From the NCBI GenBank assembly GCA_023417315.1, contig JAEZFW010000079.1, forward strand, positions 1 through 33,733: a stretch of DNA of 33,733 bases, written 5' to 3'. Every line of letters begins with the position of its first letter. Within the stretch, counting starts at the first letter, position 1. This stretch comes from Pseudomonadota bacterium. GTDB taxonomy: Bacteria > Pseudomonadota > Gammaproteobacteria > Steroidobacterales > Steroidobacteraceae. A model generated the notes under the pieces. That model did not search any database and was not told the origin of the DNA. It was given only the letters and a program-made list of their open reading frames with translations. Below, piece after piece: positions 7,534 through 15,713 of the stretch. Made by a program: the position numbers and the translations under genes.

Positions 7534-8991
7534 TCACTCGCCTCCGATCAATCGAGCAGCGAGCCGATACCAGTCGGCGAGCCACGGTGGGATGAAGATG
7601 CCGAGCAAGAGCACGAGCGCCAAGTGCGCAAACACAGGCAGCAATGCAGGCGGATGCGGGAGACACTTTGCGGATGTTTCACCGAACACCATCGCCTGCA
7701 CGCGGCCGAAGATCGCCGCGAAGGCAATGCCGAGCGCAAGCAGCAGAATGGGCGTCGCCCACGGCTGCTCCTTCATCGCGGTGGTCAGGATCAGGAACTC
7801 GCTTGCGAACACGCCGAACGGCGGAATACCGAGAATCGCAAGCGTGCCCAGCATCAAGCCCCAGCCGACGGTCGGATTGATCGTGATCAGTCCGCGAATG
7901 TCTTCCATGAGCTGCGAGCCCGCCTTCTGCGCAGCGTGCCCGACTGCGAAGAAGATCGCGGATTTCGTCAGCGAGTGAACCGTCATGTGCAGCAGCGCCG
8001 CGAAGTTCGCAACAGGTCCGTTCATCCCGAAAGCAAACGTGATAATGCCCATGTGCTCGATCGAGGAGTAGGCGAACAAACGTTTGATGTCCCGCTGTCG
8101 CCACAGAAATAGCGCCGCCAAGACGACGGACAAGAGCCCGAAGCCCATCAGCATGCGGCTCGGCAGCGTTGATTGCAGCGAACCCTCGACGAGCACCTTG
8201 CAGCGCACGACCGCATAGATTGCGACGTTCAGCAACAATCCCGACAGCACGGCCGAGATCGGCGTCGGACCTTCGGCATGGGCATCGGGAAGCCAATTGT
8301 GCAACGGGGCGAGCCCGACCTTCGTACCGTAACCGACCAGCAGAAACACCCAGGCAAGCCCCAATACCGCAGGCTCGAGCTCGCCTTTGACCCCGTTCAA
8401 GTGCGTCCAGAGCAGCGCGCTCACGCCTTCGGCGCCGAGCACTCTTTCCGCCGCGAAATACAACAAGATCGTGCCGAACAACGCCTGTGCGATGCCTACA
8501 CCGCAGAGGATGAAGTACTTCCAGCCCGCCTCCAGGCTTGCGGGCGTGCGGTAGAGCGTGACCAGCAGTACGGTCGAGAGCGTTGCTGCCTCCATCGCGA
8601 CCCATAACAACCCGAGATTGTTCGTGGTGAGCGCGATCAACATCGTGGTCATGAACAGCTGATACATGCTGTGGTAGAGGCGCAGTTGCTTCACGCTCAC
8701 ACGCCCATGCTCCGCTTCGATGCGCATGTAAGGTCTCGAGAACAGCGAAGTCGTCAGTCCAACGAACGCCGTCAAGGTGACGAGGAACACGTTGAAGGCA
8801 TCGATGAAGAATTGCTCGTTGGCTACGAGCACATCGCCCTCGCCGATCACACGCACGGTCAGCGCGCACGCAGCAAGGAACGTGACGAGCGAGAACGCCA
8901 CGTTGAGCTCGTGCGCCCAAGACTTGCCGCCGAGGAAAGCGAGGATCAAGGCGCCCAGGAGCGGCGCACCGAGCAGCGCTATGAATTCCAC
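7534..8991 (-). CDS. hyfF: Hydrogenase-4 membrane subunit F-like (NuoN/NuoL-type antiporter)
   Basis: A 485-residue polytopic membrane protein of the proton-translocating NADH-quinone oxidoreductase family (Proton_antipo_M). Key segments include KVGLAPLHNWLPDAHAEGP and RLFAYSSIEHMG, with the conserved charged residues expected of an ion-pumping half-channel. The start is taken as the GTG at 8991, because GGGAGG precedes it by 7 bases and the following VEFIALLGAPLLGALIL is the usual first helix; in-frame sequence upstream overlaps hyfE and is not hydrophobic. It probably couples electron transfer to H+ or Na+ movement with HyfB. Confidence 0.92.
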   Translation of the reverse strand: MEFIALLGAPLLGALILAFLGGKSWAHELNVAFSLVTFLAACALTVRVIGEGDVLVANEQFFIDAFNVFLVTLTAFVGLTTSLFSRPYMRIEAEHGRVSVKQLRLYHSMYQLFMTTMLIALTTNNLGLLWVAMEAATLSTVLLVTLYRTPASLEAGWKYFILCGVGIAQALFGTILLYFAAERVLGAEGVSALLWTHLNGVKGELEPAVLGLAWVFLLVGYGTKVGLAPLHNWLPDAHAEGPTPISAVLSGLLLNVAIYAVVRCKVLVEGSLQSTLPSRMLMGFGLLSVVLAALFLWRQRDIKRLFAYSSIEHMGIITFAFGMNGPVANFAALLHMTVHSLTKSAIFFAVGHAAQKAGSQLMEDIRGLITINPTVGWGLMLGTLAILGIPPFGVFASEFLILTTAMKEQPWATPILLLALGIAFAAIFGRVQAMVFGETSAKCLPHPPALLPVFAHLALVLLLGIFIPPWLADWYRLAARLIGGE

Positions 8992-9049
8992 GCCGGTACC
9001 TCCCGCGAAGAAGCCGAGCGCGGCTCCGCCTCGAATCGATGCGGCTCGC

Positions 9050-9763
9050 TCATTCGTGCTCCTCGTCGCTCGCCGCAGGCGCATCGCCGCGCGGAACGTC
9101 TTCGCGCAGAGTCTCCAGATGCTGCAAGTCGAGGCTGTCGAACTGCTCGCGAATCTGGAAGAAGAAGACGCCGAGCACGAGCATCGCGACGAGCACATCG
9201 AGCGCGACGCCGAACTCGACGATCATCGGCATGCCGTACGTGGCGCTCATCGCGCCGAAGAACAGGCCGTTCTCCATCGACAGAAATCCCACCACCTGCG
9301 ACATCGCTTTCGAGCGCGTGATCATCATCAAGAACGCGAGCAACACGACCGCTACCGCGATCCCGATGGCGTTGCGCGTCGCGGTGCTTGCGAGCGCGGA
9401 GATCGGCTGTGCAAGGCCGAACGAGAATACGACGACGACCAGACCGACCAGCATCGTGCCGGTCACGTTGAGCATCCGCTCGGTCTCCCAATAAACATCC
9501 AGACGACGTATCAAGCGATGCATCACCCACGGCAAGAAGATCACTTTGAGCAGCAGGGTGAGCCCCGCCGAGAAGTAGAGGTGCGCCGCACCGGTGCGAA
9601 CGGCGAGCAAGAGCGTCGCCGCGAGAAGAATGACGCCCTGGAACGCCAGCAGATTGACGAGCGTCACGATGCGTTGCTGCGAGAGCATCGCGAACGAGAT
9701 GAGCAAGAGCAACGCGGCAAGGGCGTTCAGGAGCTGCAAGTCGAAGGGAAGTGTCGGTGCCAC
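9050..9763 (-). CDS. hyfE: Hydrogenase-4 membrane subunit E-like (NuoK-containing)
   Basis: A 237-residue membrane protein resembling HyfE (about 216 residues in E. coli), with six or seven predicted helices and a NuoK-like portion. The start is most likely the GTG at 9763 (V-APTLPFDLQLLNALAALLLL), separated by one base from the hyfC TGA; the longer in-frame extension to 9904 lies within hyfC and is Ser/Arg/Cys-rich, unlike a membrane protein. Residues GFLSMENGLFFGA match the conserved glutamate-containing helix of this family. The C-terminus is charged (SDEEHE). Confidence 0.88.
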   Translation of the reverse strand: MAPTLPFDLQLLNALAALLLLISFAMLSQQRIVTLVNLLAFQGVILLAATLLLAVRTGAAHLYFSAGLTLLLKVIFLPWVMHRLIRRLDVYWETERMLNVTGTMLVGLVVVVFSFGLAQPISALASTATRNAIGIAVAVVLLAFLMMITRSKAMSQVVGFLSMENGLFFGAMSATYGMPMIVEFGVALDVLVAMLVLGVFFFQIREQFDSLDLQHLETLREDVPRGDAPAASDEEHE

Positions 9764-9764
9764 T

Positions 9765-10712
9765 TCAGTACCCCAGCAACACGCGCATGAGCAGTCCGAG
9801 CACGGCAAGCAGGAAGGCAGTTGCGAGGAACTCCGGAGCGCGGAAGACTCGCAACTTTGCCGAAACGGTCTCGATGAGCGCGAGACCGGCGCCCGCGATG
9901 CCAAGCTTCAGCGCCAGGAACCCGACCGCGCTCAAGAGCGCCGGCGCCGTGTGCGTGGTGGCGATGCCCCAGGGTATGAACAGGGCGAAACCGATGCACG
10001 CATAGTTGAAGAGCTTGAGCGCCGCCGCCCATTCCATGAGCGCCAGATGCCGCGCCGAATACTCGAGCAGCATCGCCTCATGAATCATCGTGAGCTCGAG
10101 GTGCGTCGCTGGATTGTCCACTGGGATGCGCGCATTCTCGGCCAGCAGCACCATGACGAACGCTACGGCCGTGAAGGCGAGGCTCGGATAGATCGCGAGC
10201 GACTGGGTCGCGATGTGCTCGGAGATCTGCGGCAAGGCCGTAGTCGCGGTGATCAAAGAAGCGACGAAGACGACCATGAGCAGCGCCGGCTCGGCGAGAA
10301 AGCCCACCATCATCTCGCGGCGGGCGCCGAGCGTGCCGAATGCGGTGCCGATATCCATCGCAGCGAGCGATACGAAGACGCGCGCCGTCGCAAGCAGTCC
10401 GACGAGCGCGATTGCATCCGCCGCGCGCGTGAACGGCAGGCGTGTCCCGACCGCGGGAATGACGGCCGCTGCGGCCACCATCGCGCCGAACACGATGTAC
10501 GGCGCGATGCGGAAGAGCTGCGAGGCGTTCGTTGCAATGACCGCGTCCTTGTGGAACAGCTTACGGATGCCGCGATAGGGTTGCAGCAGATTCGGTGCCG
10601 AGCGATTCTGCAGCCACGCACGACATTGATTCACCCATCCAAGGAACAATGGTGCGGCAGCGACCGAGATCAGGATGCCGAGCACTTGTACGAGCCAGTC
10701 GACCGCGCTCAT
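9765..10712 (-). CDS. hyfC: Hydrogenase-4 membrane subunit C-like (NuoH-type anchor)
   Basis: A 315-residue NuoH/HyfC homologue that links the soluble arm to the membrane arm. QPYRGIRKLFHKD near residues 44-56 and ARIPVDNPATHLELTMIHEAM are diagnostic; the second holds the acidic residues that complex I uses near the quinone site and along its proton path. The ATG at 10712 overlaps the hyfB stop (ATGA), so translation is coupled. It should act as a membrane anchor and, by analogy with complex I, may approach a quinone, but the true electron acceptor of this complex is not known. Confidence 0.93.
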   Translation of the reverse strand: MSAVDWLVQVLGILISVAAAPLFLGWVNQCRAWLQNRSAPNLLQPYRGIRKLFHKDAVIATNASQLFRIAPYIVFGAMVAAAAVIPAVGTRLPFTRAADAIALVGLLATARVFVSLAAMDIGTAFGTLGARREMMVGFLAEPALLMVVFVASLITATTALPQISEHIATQSLAIYPSLAFTAVAFVMVLLAENARIPVDNPATHLELTMIHEAMLLEYSARHLALMEWAAALKLFNYACIGFALFIPWGIATTHTAPALLSAVGFLALKLGIAGAGLALIETVSAKLRVFRAPEFLATAFLLAVLGLLMRVLLGY

Positions 10713-12715
10713 AACATCAGCGCGAGCAACGCGACGAGCGTGACGAAGCCGTAGAGCAAGTAGGACGAGATGCGCCCCTGCTGCAGCCAGGCGACGCTGC
10801 TCGCAACGCGCTGCACGAGCCCCGCGAGCGGCGCGTACAGAGTGCGCCAGATACGATCGCCGATCTCCACTCGATAACGCGGGGCGGCATCGAAGGCAGT
10901 CGGCAACTCGCGTCGCATGAAGAAGAATGGCTGGAAGAGGTGGCGGATCGGCTGTCCGAAACCTTCGGCCGTATCCTGCATGCGGCTGTTCAGCCGCCCG
11001 AAACCGCAGTCCCAGGGGTCAGCCTGGCGCACGCGCCGGTGATAGAACATGCGCACGCCGTAGATCGACAGAAGGACGACGATCGTGATCACGGCGAAAA
11101 ATACGAGCGGCGAGTATGAAGCGTCTCGATCCGGGATCGGCGCGAGCAGCCACCAAGGCGCAGCGCCGCTCGGCAACGCTTCTAAACCGAGTTGCGCCGT
11201 CACGTGGCCCAGGTGCGCGATGATCTGCGTCGGGAAGAAACCGAACAGCACGCACCCAAGCGCAAGCCATGTGAGCCCGATGCGCTCGAAGGAGCCCGCG
11301 TCGTGCGCGTGTTGCAATGCTGATTCCCGAGGTTGACCCAGGAAGATCACGCCATAGAACTTCACCATGACATAGGCCGCCAGAGCGGCGGCCAAGGCGA
11401 GGAGCGCGGCGCCGAGCGGCAGCAACATGCTTACGAAGGTCTTCGGCACGTCGGGCGCGAACAAGAACGCTTGCAGCAGCAACCATTCGGAGACGAAACC
11501 GTTCAAGGGCGGCAACCCCGCAATAGCGAGCGCACCTACGAGCGTCAGCCAACCGACCCACGGCATGCGATGAATGAGCCCGCCGAGGCGTCCGAGGTTG
11601 CGCTCCCCGGTCGCATGCAGCACGGCGCCGGTGCCGAGGAACAGAAGGCTCTTCATGAACGAATGGTTGAGCGCGTGATAGAGCAGCGCGACCAACGCAA
11701 GCGAAGCGAGCGCCCCCATGTTCATGCCGAAGAACACGATCGCAAGACCGAGCGCCGTAAACATGATGCCGATGTTCTCGATCGAGGAGTAGGCGAGTAG
11801 CCGCTTCATGTCGGTCTGCGCGGCGGCGAATACGACGCCGAAGAGCGCGCTGAACAAGCCGAGCGCAAGCGGTATCAGGCCCCACCACCAAGCAGGTTCA
11901 CCGAGCAGATCGAACGTCACGCGCAATACGCCGTAGATCGCAGTCTTCAGCATCACTCCGCTCATCAGCGCCGACACCGGCGACGGCGCGGCAGGATGCG
12001 CTTCCGGCAGCCAAACGTGCAGCGGCACGAGTCCCGCCTTTGCGCCGAAACCGAACAGCGCCAGCAGAAAGGCGAGCGCGGACCATCCGGGAGACAAGCT
12101 CGCTGCACGCATCGCATCGAACGTGAACTCCCAACTCCCGCCTTGTAGCACGCCGAAGCCGAGCAGAATGCCGATCGCACCGAGGTGTGCGATCAACAGA
12201 TAGATGAAGCCGGCGCTGCGGATCTCGGGAATGCGGTGCTGAGTCGTGACAAGAAAGTACGACGATAGCGCCATCGTCTCCCACGAGAGCATGAAACTGT
12301 ACGCATCGTCGGCGAGCAGCACGAGCCCCATGCTCGCGAGAAACAAGTGGTACTGCAGGCAGAGCAGACCTGGTGCCGTACCCTCGCCGCTCCTGAAGTA
12401 GCCTGCAGAGAAAATCGAAATGCCGGTCGCGGCCGCGCCGAGCAAGAACAAGAACACGCTCGTGAGCGCATCCCGCCGTAGGTGAAACGGCAGATCGGGC
12501 AAGCCGATGCCGAGCACCAACTGCTCCTGAGGTGACGCCAAGCTTGCCGCCGCCACCAGCGCGAGCGCGGCTCCGCATAGCGCACCGAGCGGGAATAGGC
12601 CGCGCGCTACGAAACGAACGCTCCTCGCACGTGCCAACCCGGCAGCACCGATGACAGCCCAGGCAATGAGCAGCGCCAGGCACAGGCCGAGAGGCGATGC
12701 GAATGGCTGAGTCAC
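10709..12715 (-). CDS. hyfB: Hydrogenase-4 membrane subunit B-like (NuoL-type antiporter)
   Basis: A 668-residue membrane protein, close to E. coli HyfB (672). Diagnostic segments are LSWETMALSSYFLV, KAGLVPLHVWLPEAHPAAPS and RLLAYSSIENIGIM, typical of antiporter-like subunits. A C-terminal extension (QADPWDCGFG onwards) is also found in HyfB proteins. It is the first gene of the hyfBCEFGI-like run, so a promoter is expected in 12716-12790, next to the ribbon-helix-helix gene. No HyfH-type ferredoxin, HyfA, formate dehydrogenase or hydrogenase maturation gene is found in the window. Confidence 0.93.
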   Translation of the reverse strand: MTQPFASPLGLCLALLIAWAVIGAAGLARARSVRFVARGLFPLGALCGAALALVAAASLASPQEQLVLGIGLPDLPFHLRRDALTSVFLFLLGAAATGISIFSAGYFRSGEGTAPGLLCLQYHLFLASMGLVLLADDAYSFMLSWETMALSSYFLVTTQHRIPEIRSAGFIYLLIAHLGAIGILLGFGVLQGGSWEFTFDAMRAASLSPGWSALAFLLALFGFGAKAGLVPLHVWLPEAHPAAPSPVSALMSGVMLKTAIYGVLRVTFDLLGEPAWWWGLIPLALGLFSALFGVVFAAAQTDMKRLLAYSSIENIGIMFTALGLAIVFFGMNMGALASLALVALLYHALNHSFMKSLLFLGTGAVLHATGERNLGRLGGLIHRMPWVGWLTLVGALAIAGLPPLNGFVSEWLLLQAFLFAPDVPKTFVSMLLPLGAALLALAAALAAYVMVKFYGVIFLGQPRESALQHAHDAGSFERIGLTWLALGCVLFGFFPTQIIAHLGHVTAQLGLEALPSGAAPWWLLAPIPDRDASYSPLVFFAVITIVVLLSIYGVRMFYHRRVRQADPWDCGFGRLNSRMQDTAEGFGQPIRHLFQPFFFMRRELPTAFDAAPRYRVEIGDRIWRTLYAPLAGLVQRVASSVAWLQQGRISSYLLYGFVTLVALLALML

Positions 12716-12784
12716 GAAGCTGACCTTACTGGAAGCGAAGTACTCGATTGTTGCTCTGCAAAGACTGCCCGATGCAGCGCAAGG

Positions 12785-12824
12785 TTTGCAGTGATGTGCA
12801 TCTTATTATAATTTTATGCACATC
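12785..12824 (+). promoter_or_regulatory. Promoter with 9-bp palindromic operator before the RHH gene
   Basis: A perfect inverted repeat GATGTGCAT (12793-12801) / ATGCACATC (12816-12824) has a 14-bp AT-rich spacer. The spacer contains a consensus -10 box TATAAT (12807-12812), and TTTGCA (12785-12790) lies 16 bp upstream as a possible -35. A repressor bound to both arms would block this promoter. The small regulator that starts at 12851 is the obvious candidate, acting on its own gene and perhaps on the divergent hyfB. Confidence 0.65.
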
Positions 12825-12850
12825 TCATTGTCATCCACGGCGAGGTCGTC

Positions 12851-13048
12851 TTGCCCATCGAAGAACGCACCGCGCGGCTCACGATCCTGATCGATCCACG
12901 GAAGAAGGCGATCTTCGAACGTTTGTGCGCAGAAGAAGACGCGACGCCCTCGCAGGTCGTACGGCGCCTCGTCAGGGATTACATCGAGCAACGGACGGGA
13001 AAAGCCTGGAAGCCCGAGGAGCCCAAGGCAAGCCGGCGCAAGCGTTAG
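12851..13048 (+). CDS. Ribbon-helix-helix (CopG/Arc-like) small regulator
   Basis: A 65-residue basic protein. Residues 6-14 (RTARLTILI) form the expected DNA-contacting beta-strand, and residues 17-48 (KKAIFERLCAEEDATPSQVV and RRLVRDYIEQR) form the two helices of an RHH fold. The TTG start at 12851 follows GAGG by 5 bases; there is no in-frame ATG nearby. The Lys/Arg-rich tail (EEPKASRRKR) may add DNA affinity. It is divergent from the hyf-like run and follows a palindromic promoter. I do not recognise a specific named regulator. Confidence 0.75.
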   Translation: MPIEERTARLTILIDPRKKAIFERLCAEEDATPSQVVRRLVRDYIEQRTGKAWKPEEPKASRRKR

Positions 13049-13088
13049 CACCCGCGGGCGCTAAAGGTTCACTCTCACGCCCGCGCGC

Positions 13089-13508
13089 TCACTTCACGAG
13101 CGTGACCGGGATCTCGGAGAGCTGCACGACCTTCATCGCGACCGATCCCAGGAAGATGCCTGCCAGAGCGCCGTGGCCGCGGTTGCCCATCACGATTTGG
13201 TGACACTTCTTCCTGCGCGCGTACTCGACGATGCTCGGCGCTGGGTCGCCGATGAGCACTTCGATGTCCGCATCGATCTTGGCGCGCGTGAGGTATGCCT
13301 TCACTTTCTTGACCGCCTGCTCTTCCTGGCGCTGGTAATGCTCATCGATGAGCGCCTGCGAAACCGCACGACTACGCGGCACCGGCGCTTGAACATAGAG
13401 CAATCGCAACTTCGCACCCGGCTGCAATGATGACGCTGCATGCTTCACGGCACGCAACGCATTGTCCGATCCATCGATCGCAACCAGAATATTGTTTGCT
13501 CTCGCCAT
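13089..13508 (-). CDS. Universal stress protein UspA family (second copy)
   Basis: A 139-residue USP. The ATP-binding signature is intact at G108-x2-G111-x9-G121-S122 (GNRGHGALAGIFLGS), and the first strand NILVAIDGSDNA is typical. The ATG at 13508 has GGAG about 7 bases upstream. It differs clearly from the USP at 3577-4032, so it is not a recent duplicate. It lies on the same strand as the cytochrome c pair, 150 bp downstream of it, and its stop is 40 bp past that of the oppositely oriented RHH gene. Confidence 0.94.
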   Translation of the reverse strand: MARANNILVAIDGSDNALRAVKHAASSLQPGAKLRLLYVQAPVPRSRAVSQALIDEHYQRQEEQAVKKVKAYLTRAKIDADIEVLIGDPAPSIVEYARRKKCHQIVMGNRGHGALAGIFLGSVAMKVVQLSEIPVTLVK

Positions 13509-13600
13509 CTCATGACTCCAGTCGTTTGTTCTTCACGCGTATCGGGCCGCGAGATCCCGAGCAAGCTGACTGCCGCAAAGCCGACGACATACGATTGCCG

Positions 13601-13625
13601 TTCCCGCGGCGACGAGGATCCATCC
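13601..13625. repeat. Degenerate GC-rich dispersed palindrome copy
   Basis: Sequence of the form TTCCCGCG-n-GCGACGAGGATCCATCC between the USP and cytochrome genes. It resembles the CCTCGC...GCGAGGATGACG palindromes at 1581-1603 and 28043-28070 in reverse orientation. The match is partial. Confidence 0.45.
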
Positions 13626-13658
13626 GATCTCGATTTCGATCTCCGCATCTCCGCGAGA

Positions 13659-14147
13659 TTAATCGTCTTGCTTCTTAGCCGCCGGTCGCTGCAGCTGCCA
13701 CACGTAATCCGCAAGCCGGCCCGTGATGATGCGCGTGGCGCGTTCCGCATTGGGATCGCCGAGCTCCGCACGCGAGAAATCCTCACCCCACACCGGCATC
13801 GTGCGAGAGCCGTGCGCAGCAAGCACGTGACGTCCATCGATGATGCGATCCACTAGATCGCGCGGAAATGTGCCGCCATGCCGTCGAGCGATCAGCGTGA
13901 GATCCGGAACTTCGACTTTCAACTGGGACGCGACAGGCCCGTCGCCGCGACCTTCTGCCCCGTGACACGACGCGCAGAATTTCAAGTAGAGATCCTTGCC
14001 CGACATCGAGACATACTCGGCCGCGGTCACAGAGCTCGCTCCAAAGCTCACGATGAGACAGGTCAGCCACGCAAAGGCGCGAGACCCACCGCACAGACTC
14101 ACACGCGGCCACGAACGGCTCCACATACGATCACCTGCACTGCTCAT
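13659..14147 (-). CDS. Periplasmic monoheme cytochrome c
   Basis: A small c-type cytochrome. The heme site CASCHG and distal Met motif MPVWG are present, with GRGDGPVASQLKVEVPDLT between them. A hydrophobic signal segment (AFAWLTCLIVSFGASSVTAA) precedes the mature domain. The ATG at 14147 is preferred because GAGGA lies just upstream; the frame stays open to an ATG at 14198, 6 bp after the previous gene's stop, and a third ATG at 14126 also has an acceptable ribosome site. It is a clear paralogue of the next cytochrome upstream. Probably a soluble electron carrier in the periplasm; the partner is unknown, though the cbb3 oxidase in this window is a plausible acceptor. Confidence 0.88.
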   Translation of the reverse strand: MSSAGDRMWSRSWPRVSLCGGSRAFAWLTCLIVSFGASSVTAAEYVSMSGKDLYLKFCASCHGAEGRGDGPVASQLKVEVPDLTLIARRHGGTFPRDLVDRIIDGRHVLAAHGSRTMPVWGEDFSRAELGDPNAERATRIITGRLADYVWQLQRPAAKKQDD

Positions 14148-14204
14148 ATGTCCTCGCATTCTCGTTTGTCTACCAAGCAGCCTCACACCGATGCGCATGG
14201 CTGA

Positions 14205-14678
14205 TCAACTTCTGTCTTGCACCGACGCCAAGTAATCGACCAATCTGCCGATCATCGCGTCCACCTTGGCTCGCTCTGCCGCTACATCCGAGCTGGATAG
14301 ATCGTAGAACCGAATTCCCCAAACGGGCATCTCGCGTGAGCCGTGAGCTTGATGCTCCAGGCGTCCGTCGATGGCTCGCCGAACGTCCTCGCGCGGATAT
14401 TCTCCACCATCGCGCCAAGCCAGGCGCGTGAGATCCGGCACCTGCGTCTTCAGCGCAGAGGCGACAGGCCCATCGCCCTTCGCTTGCGGACCGTGACAAC
14501 TTGCACACAGTTGCTCGTAAAGTTCGGCGCCCGACAACTGCGCTGTCGTCTCGCTACTCGGTCGCGAGGCAACGCAGCCTGCTAGCGCTGAGCAGAAGAT
14601 CACGAGCACGAGCGGCACGCACGCTCGCTGGGCAACTGCATCGTCGAAGTACACGAAGACTCCCGAATCGATAGACAA
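14205..14678 (-). CDS. Lipoprotein monoheme cytochrome c
   Basis: A 157-residue c-type cytochrome with a lipobox: hydrophobic VPLVLVIFCSALAGC puts the lipidated Cys at 35, so it should be membrane-anchored. The heme motif is C58-A-S-C61-H62 and the Met ligand lies in REMPVWG. From the heme motif to MPVWG it aligns with the downstream cytochrome (KGDGPVAS, VPDLT, PREDVRRAIDGR), showing tandem duplication followed by divergence in targeting: one copy lipid-anchored, the other with a plain signal sequence. The upstream 177 bp towards motA holds no clear FNR box. Confidence 0.9.
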   Translation of the reverse strand: MSIDSGVFVYFDDAVAQRACVPLVLVIFCSALAGCVASRPSSETTAQLSGAELYEQLCASCHGPQAKGDGPVASALKTQVPDLTRLAWRDGGEYPREDVRRAIDGRLEHQAHGSREMPVWGIRFYDLSSSDVAAERAKVDAMIGRLVDYLASVQDRS

Positions 14679-14855
14679 GTAGATGTACCTGCACTCTTTT
14701 GTAGCAAATCGAGCGGCGAGGACACTCTAGGTAGTTCCCCTACGACAAACCCTGGAGCTCCGCGCTGAGATCTAGGATCTGACGGTGCGAAGGCTATCTC
14801 AAGATCGCGCGCCTGCGGTCGATATAGCAAGAGCCTCCCCCTGCTCGGACCTTCT

Positions 14856-15713
14856 ATGTTCTTTCTCGTCGGATCCATCGTCGTCGTGGTGTGCGTCGTC
14901 GTGGGCTTCTTGCTCGCCGGCGGCAACTTGCTCCTGTTATGGCATCCCACGGAAATTATCATCATCTGCGGCGCCGCTCTCGGGGCATTCATCACCAGCA
15001 ATCCGCTCAAGATCGTGAAGCGCGCGTTCGCTGGCGCACTCGGGCTCATCAAGCCGTCGCGCTATCAACGCGCCGACTACGTCGATCTCCTGAAGCTGCT
15101 GTACGACCTGCTCATGAAAGTGCGCAAGGAAGGCATGATGAGCATCGAGATGGATATCGAGCGGCCGAAAGAGAGCAAGATCTTCGCGAACTATCCGCGC
15201 ATCCTCAACGACGATCACATGCTCGAGTTCATCACGGATTGTCTGCGGTTGATGAGCGGCGGCAATCTGGAAGCGCACGAGCTCGAAAGCCTGCTCGAGT
15301 ACGAGCTCGAGACACACCACAAGGAAGCGGCGGAGCCCTCGCACGCAGTACAGAAAGTTGCGGATGCGCTCCCCGGCTTCGGCATCGTCGCCGCAGTGCT
15401 CGGCATCGTGAACACGATGGCGGCGATCGAAGGTGCAGACACTGCCACGATCGGACACAAAGTCGGCGCGGCGCTCGTCGGTACCTTCCTCGGCATTCTG
15501 GTTGCTTACGGCTTCGTCGGCCCCATCGCCTCCGCGATGGAGCATCGCGCGCATGAAGAAGCTAAAGCGTTCGAAGTCGTGAAGATGGCGCTCGTTGCGA
15601 GCGTGCGCGGCTACAACCCTCAAGTGGCGGTCGAGTTCGCACGCAAGCTCCTGTTCTCGGATATTCGTCCAACCTTCGCGGATCTCGAGACTCATCTGAA
15701 GGGCAAGAAATGA
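14856..15713 (+). CDS. motA: Flagellar motor stator protein MotA
   Basis: A 285-residue stator subunit with four membrane helices (about 2-22, 28-48, 170-190, 200-222) and a large cytoplasmic loop with charged residues that meets FliG. Typical motifs are PTEIIIICGAALGAF, ADALPGFGIVAAVLGIVNTM and GTFLGILVAYGFVGPIA, the last two carrying the conserved prolines. The ATG at 14856 has a weak ribosome site. It overlaps motB by 4 bp (ATGA). No other flagellar gene is in the window, as is common for motAB. It resembles H+-type MotA, but I did not test ion choice. Confidence 0.96.
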   Translation: MFFLVGSIVVVVCVVVGFLLAGGNLLLLWHPTEIIIICGAALGAFITSNPLKIVKRAFAGALGLIKPSRYQRADYVDLLKLLYDLLMKVRKEGMMSIEMDIERPKESKIFANYPRILNDDHMLEFITDCLRLMSGGNLEAHELESLLEYELETHHKEAAEPSHAVQKVADALPGFGIVAAVLGIVNTMAAIEGADTATIGHKVGAALVGTFLGILVAYGFVGPIASAMEHRAHEEAKAFEVVKMALVASVRGYNPQVAVEFARKLLFSDIRPTFADLETHLKGKK

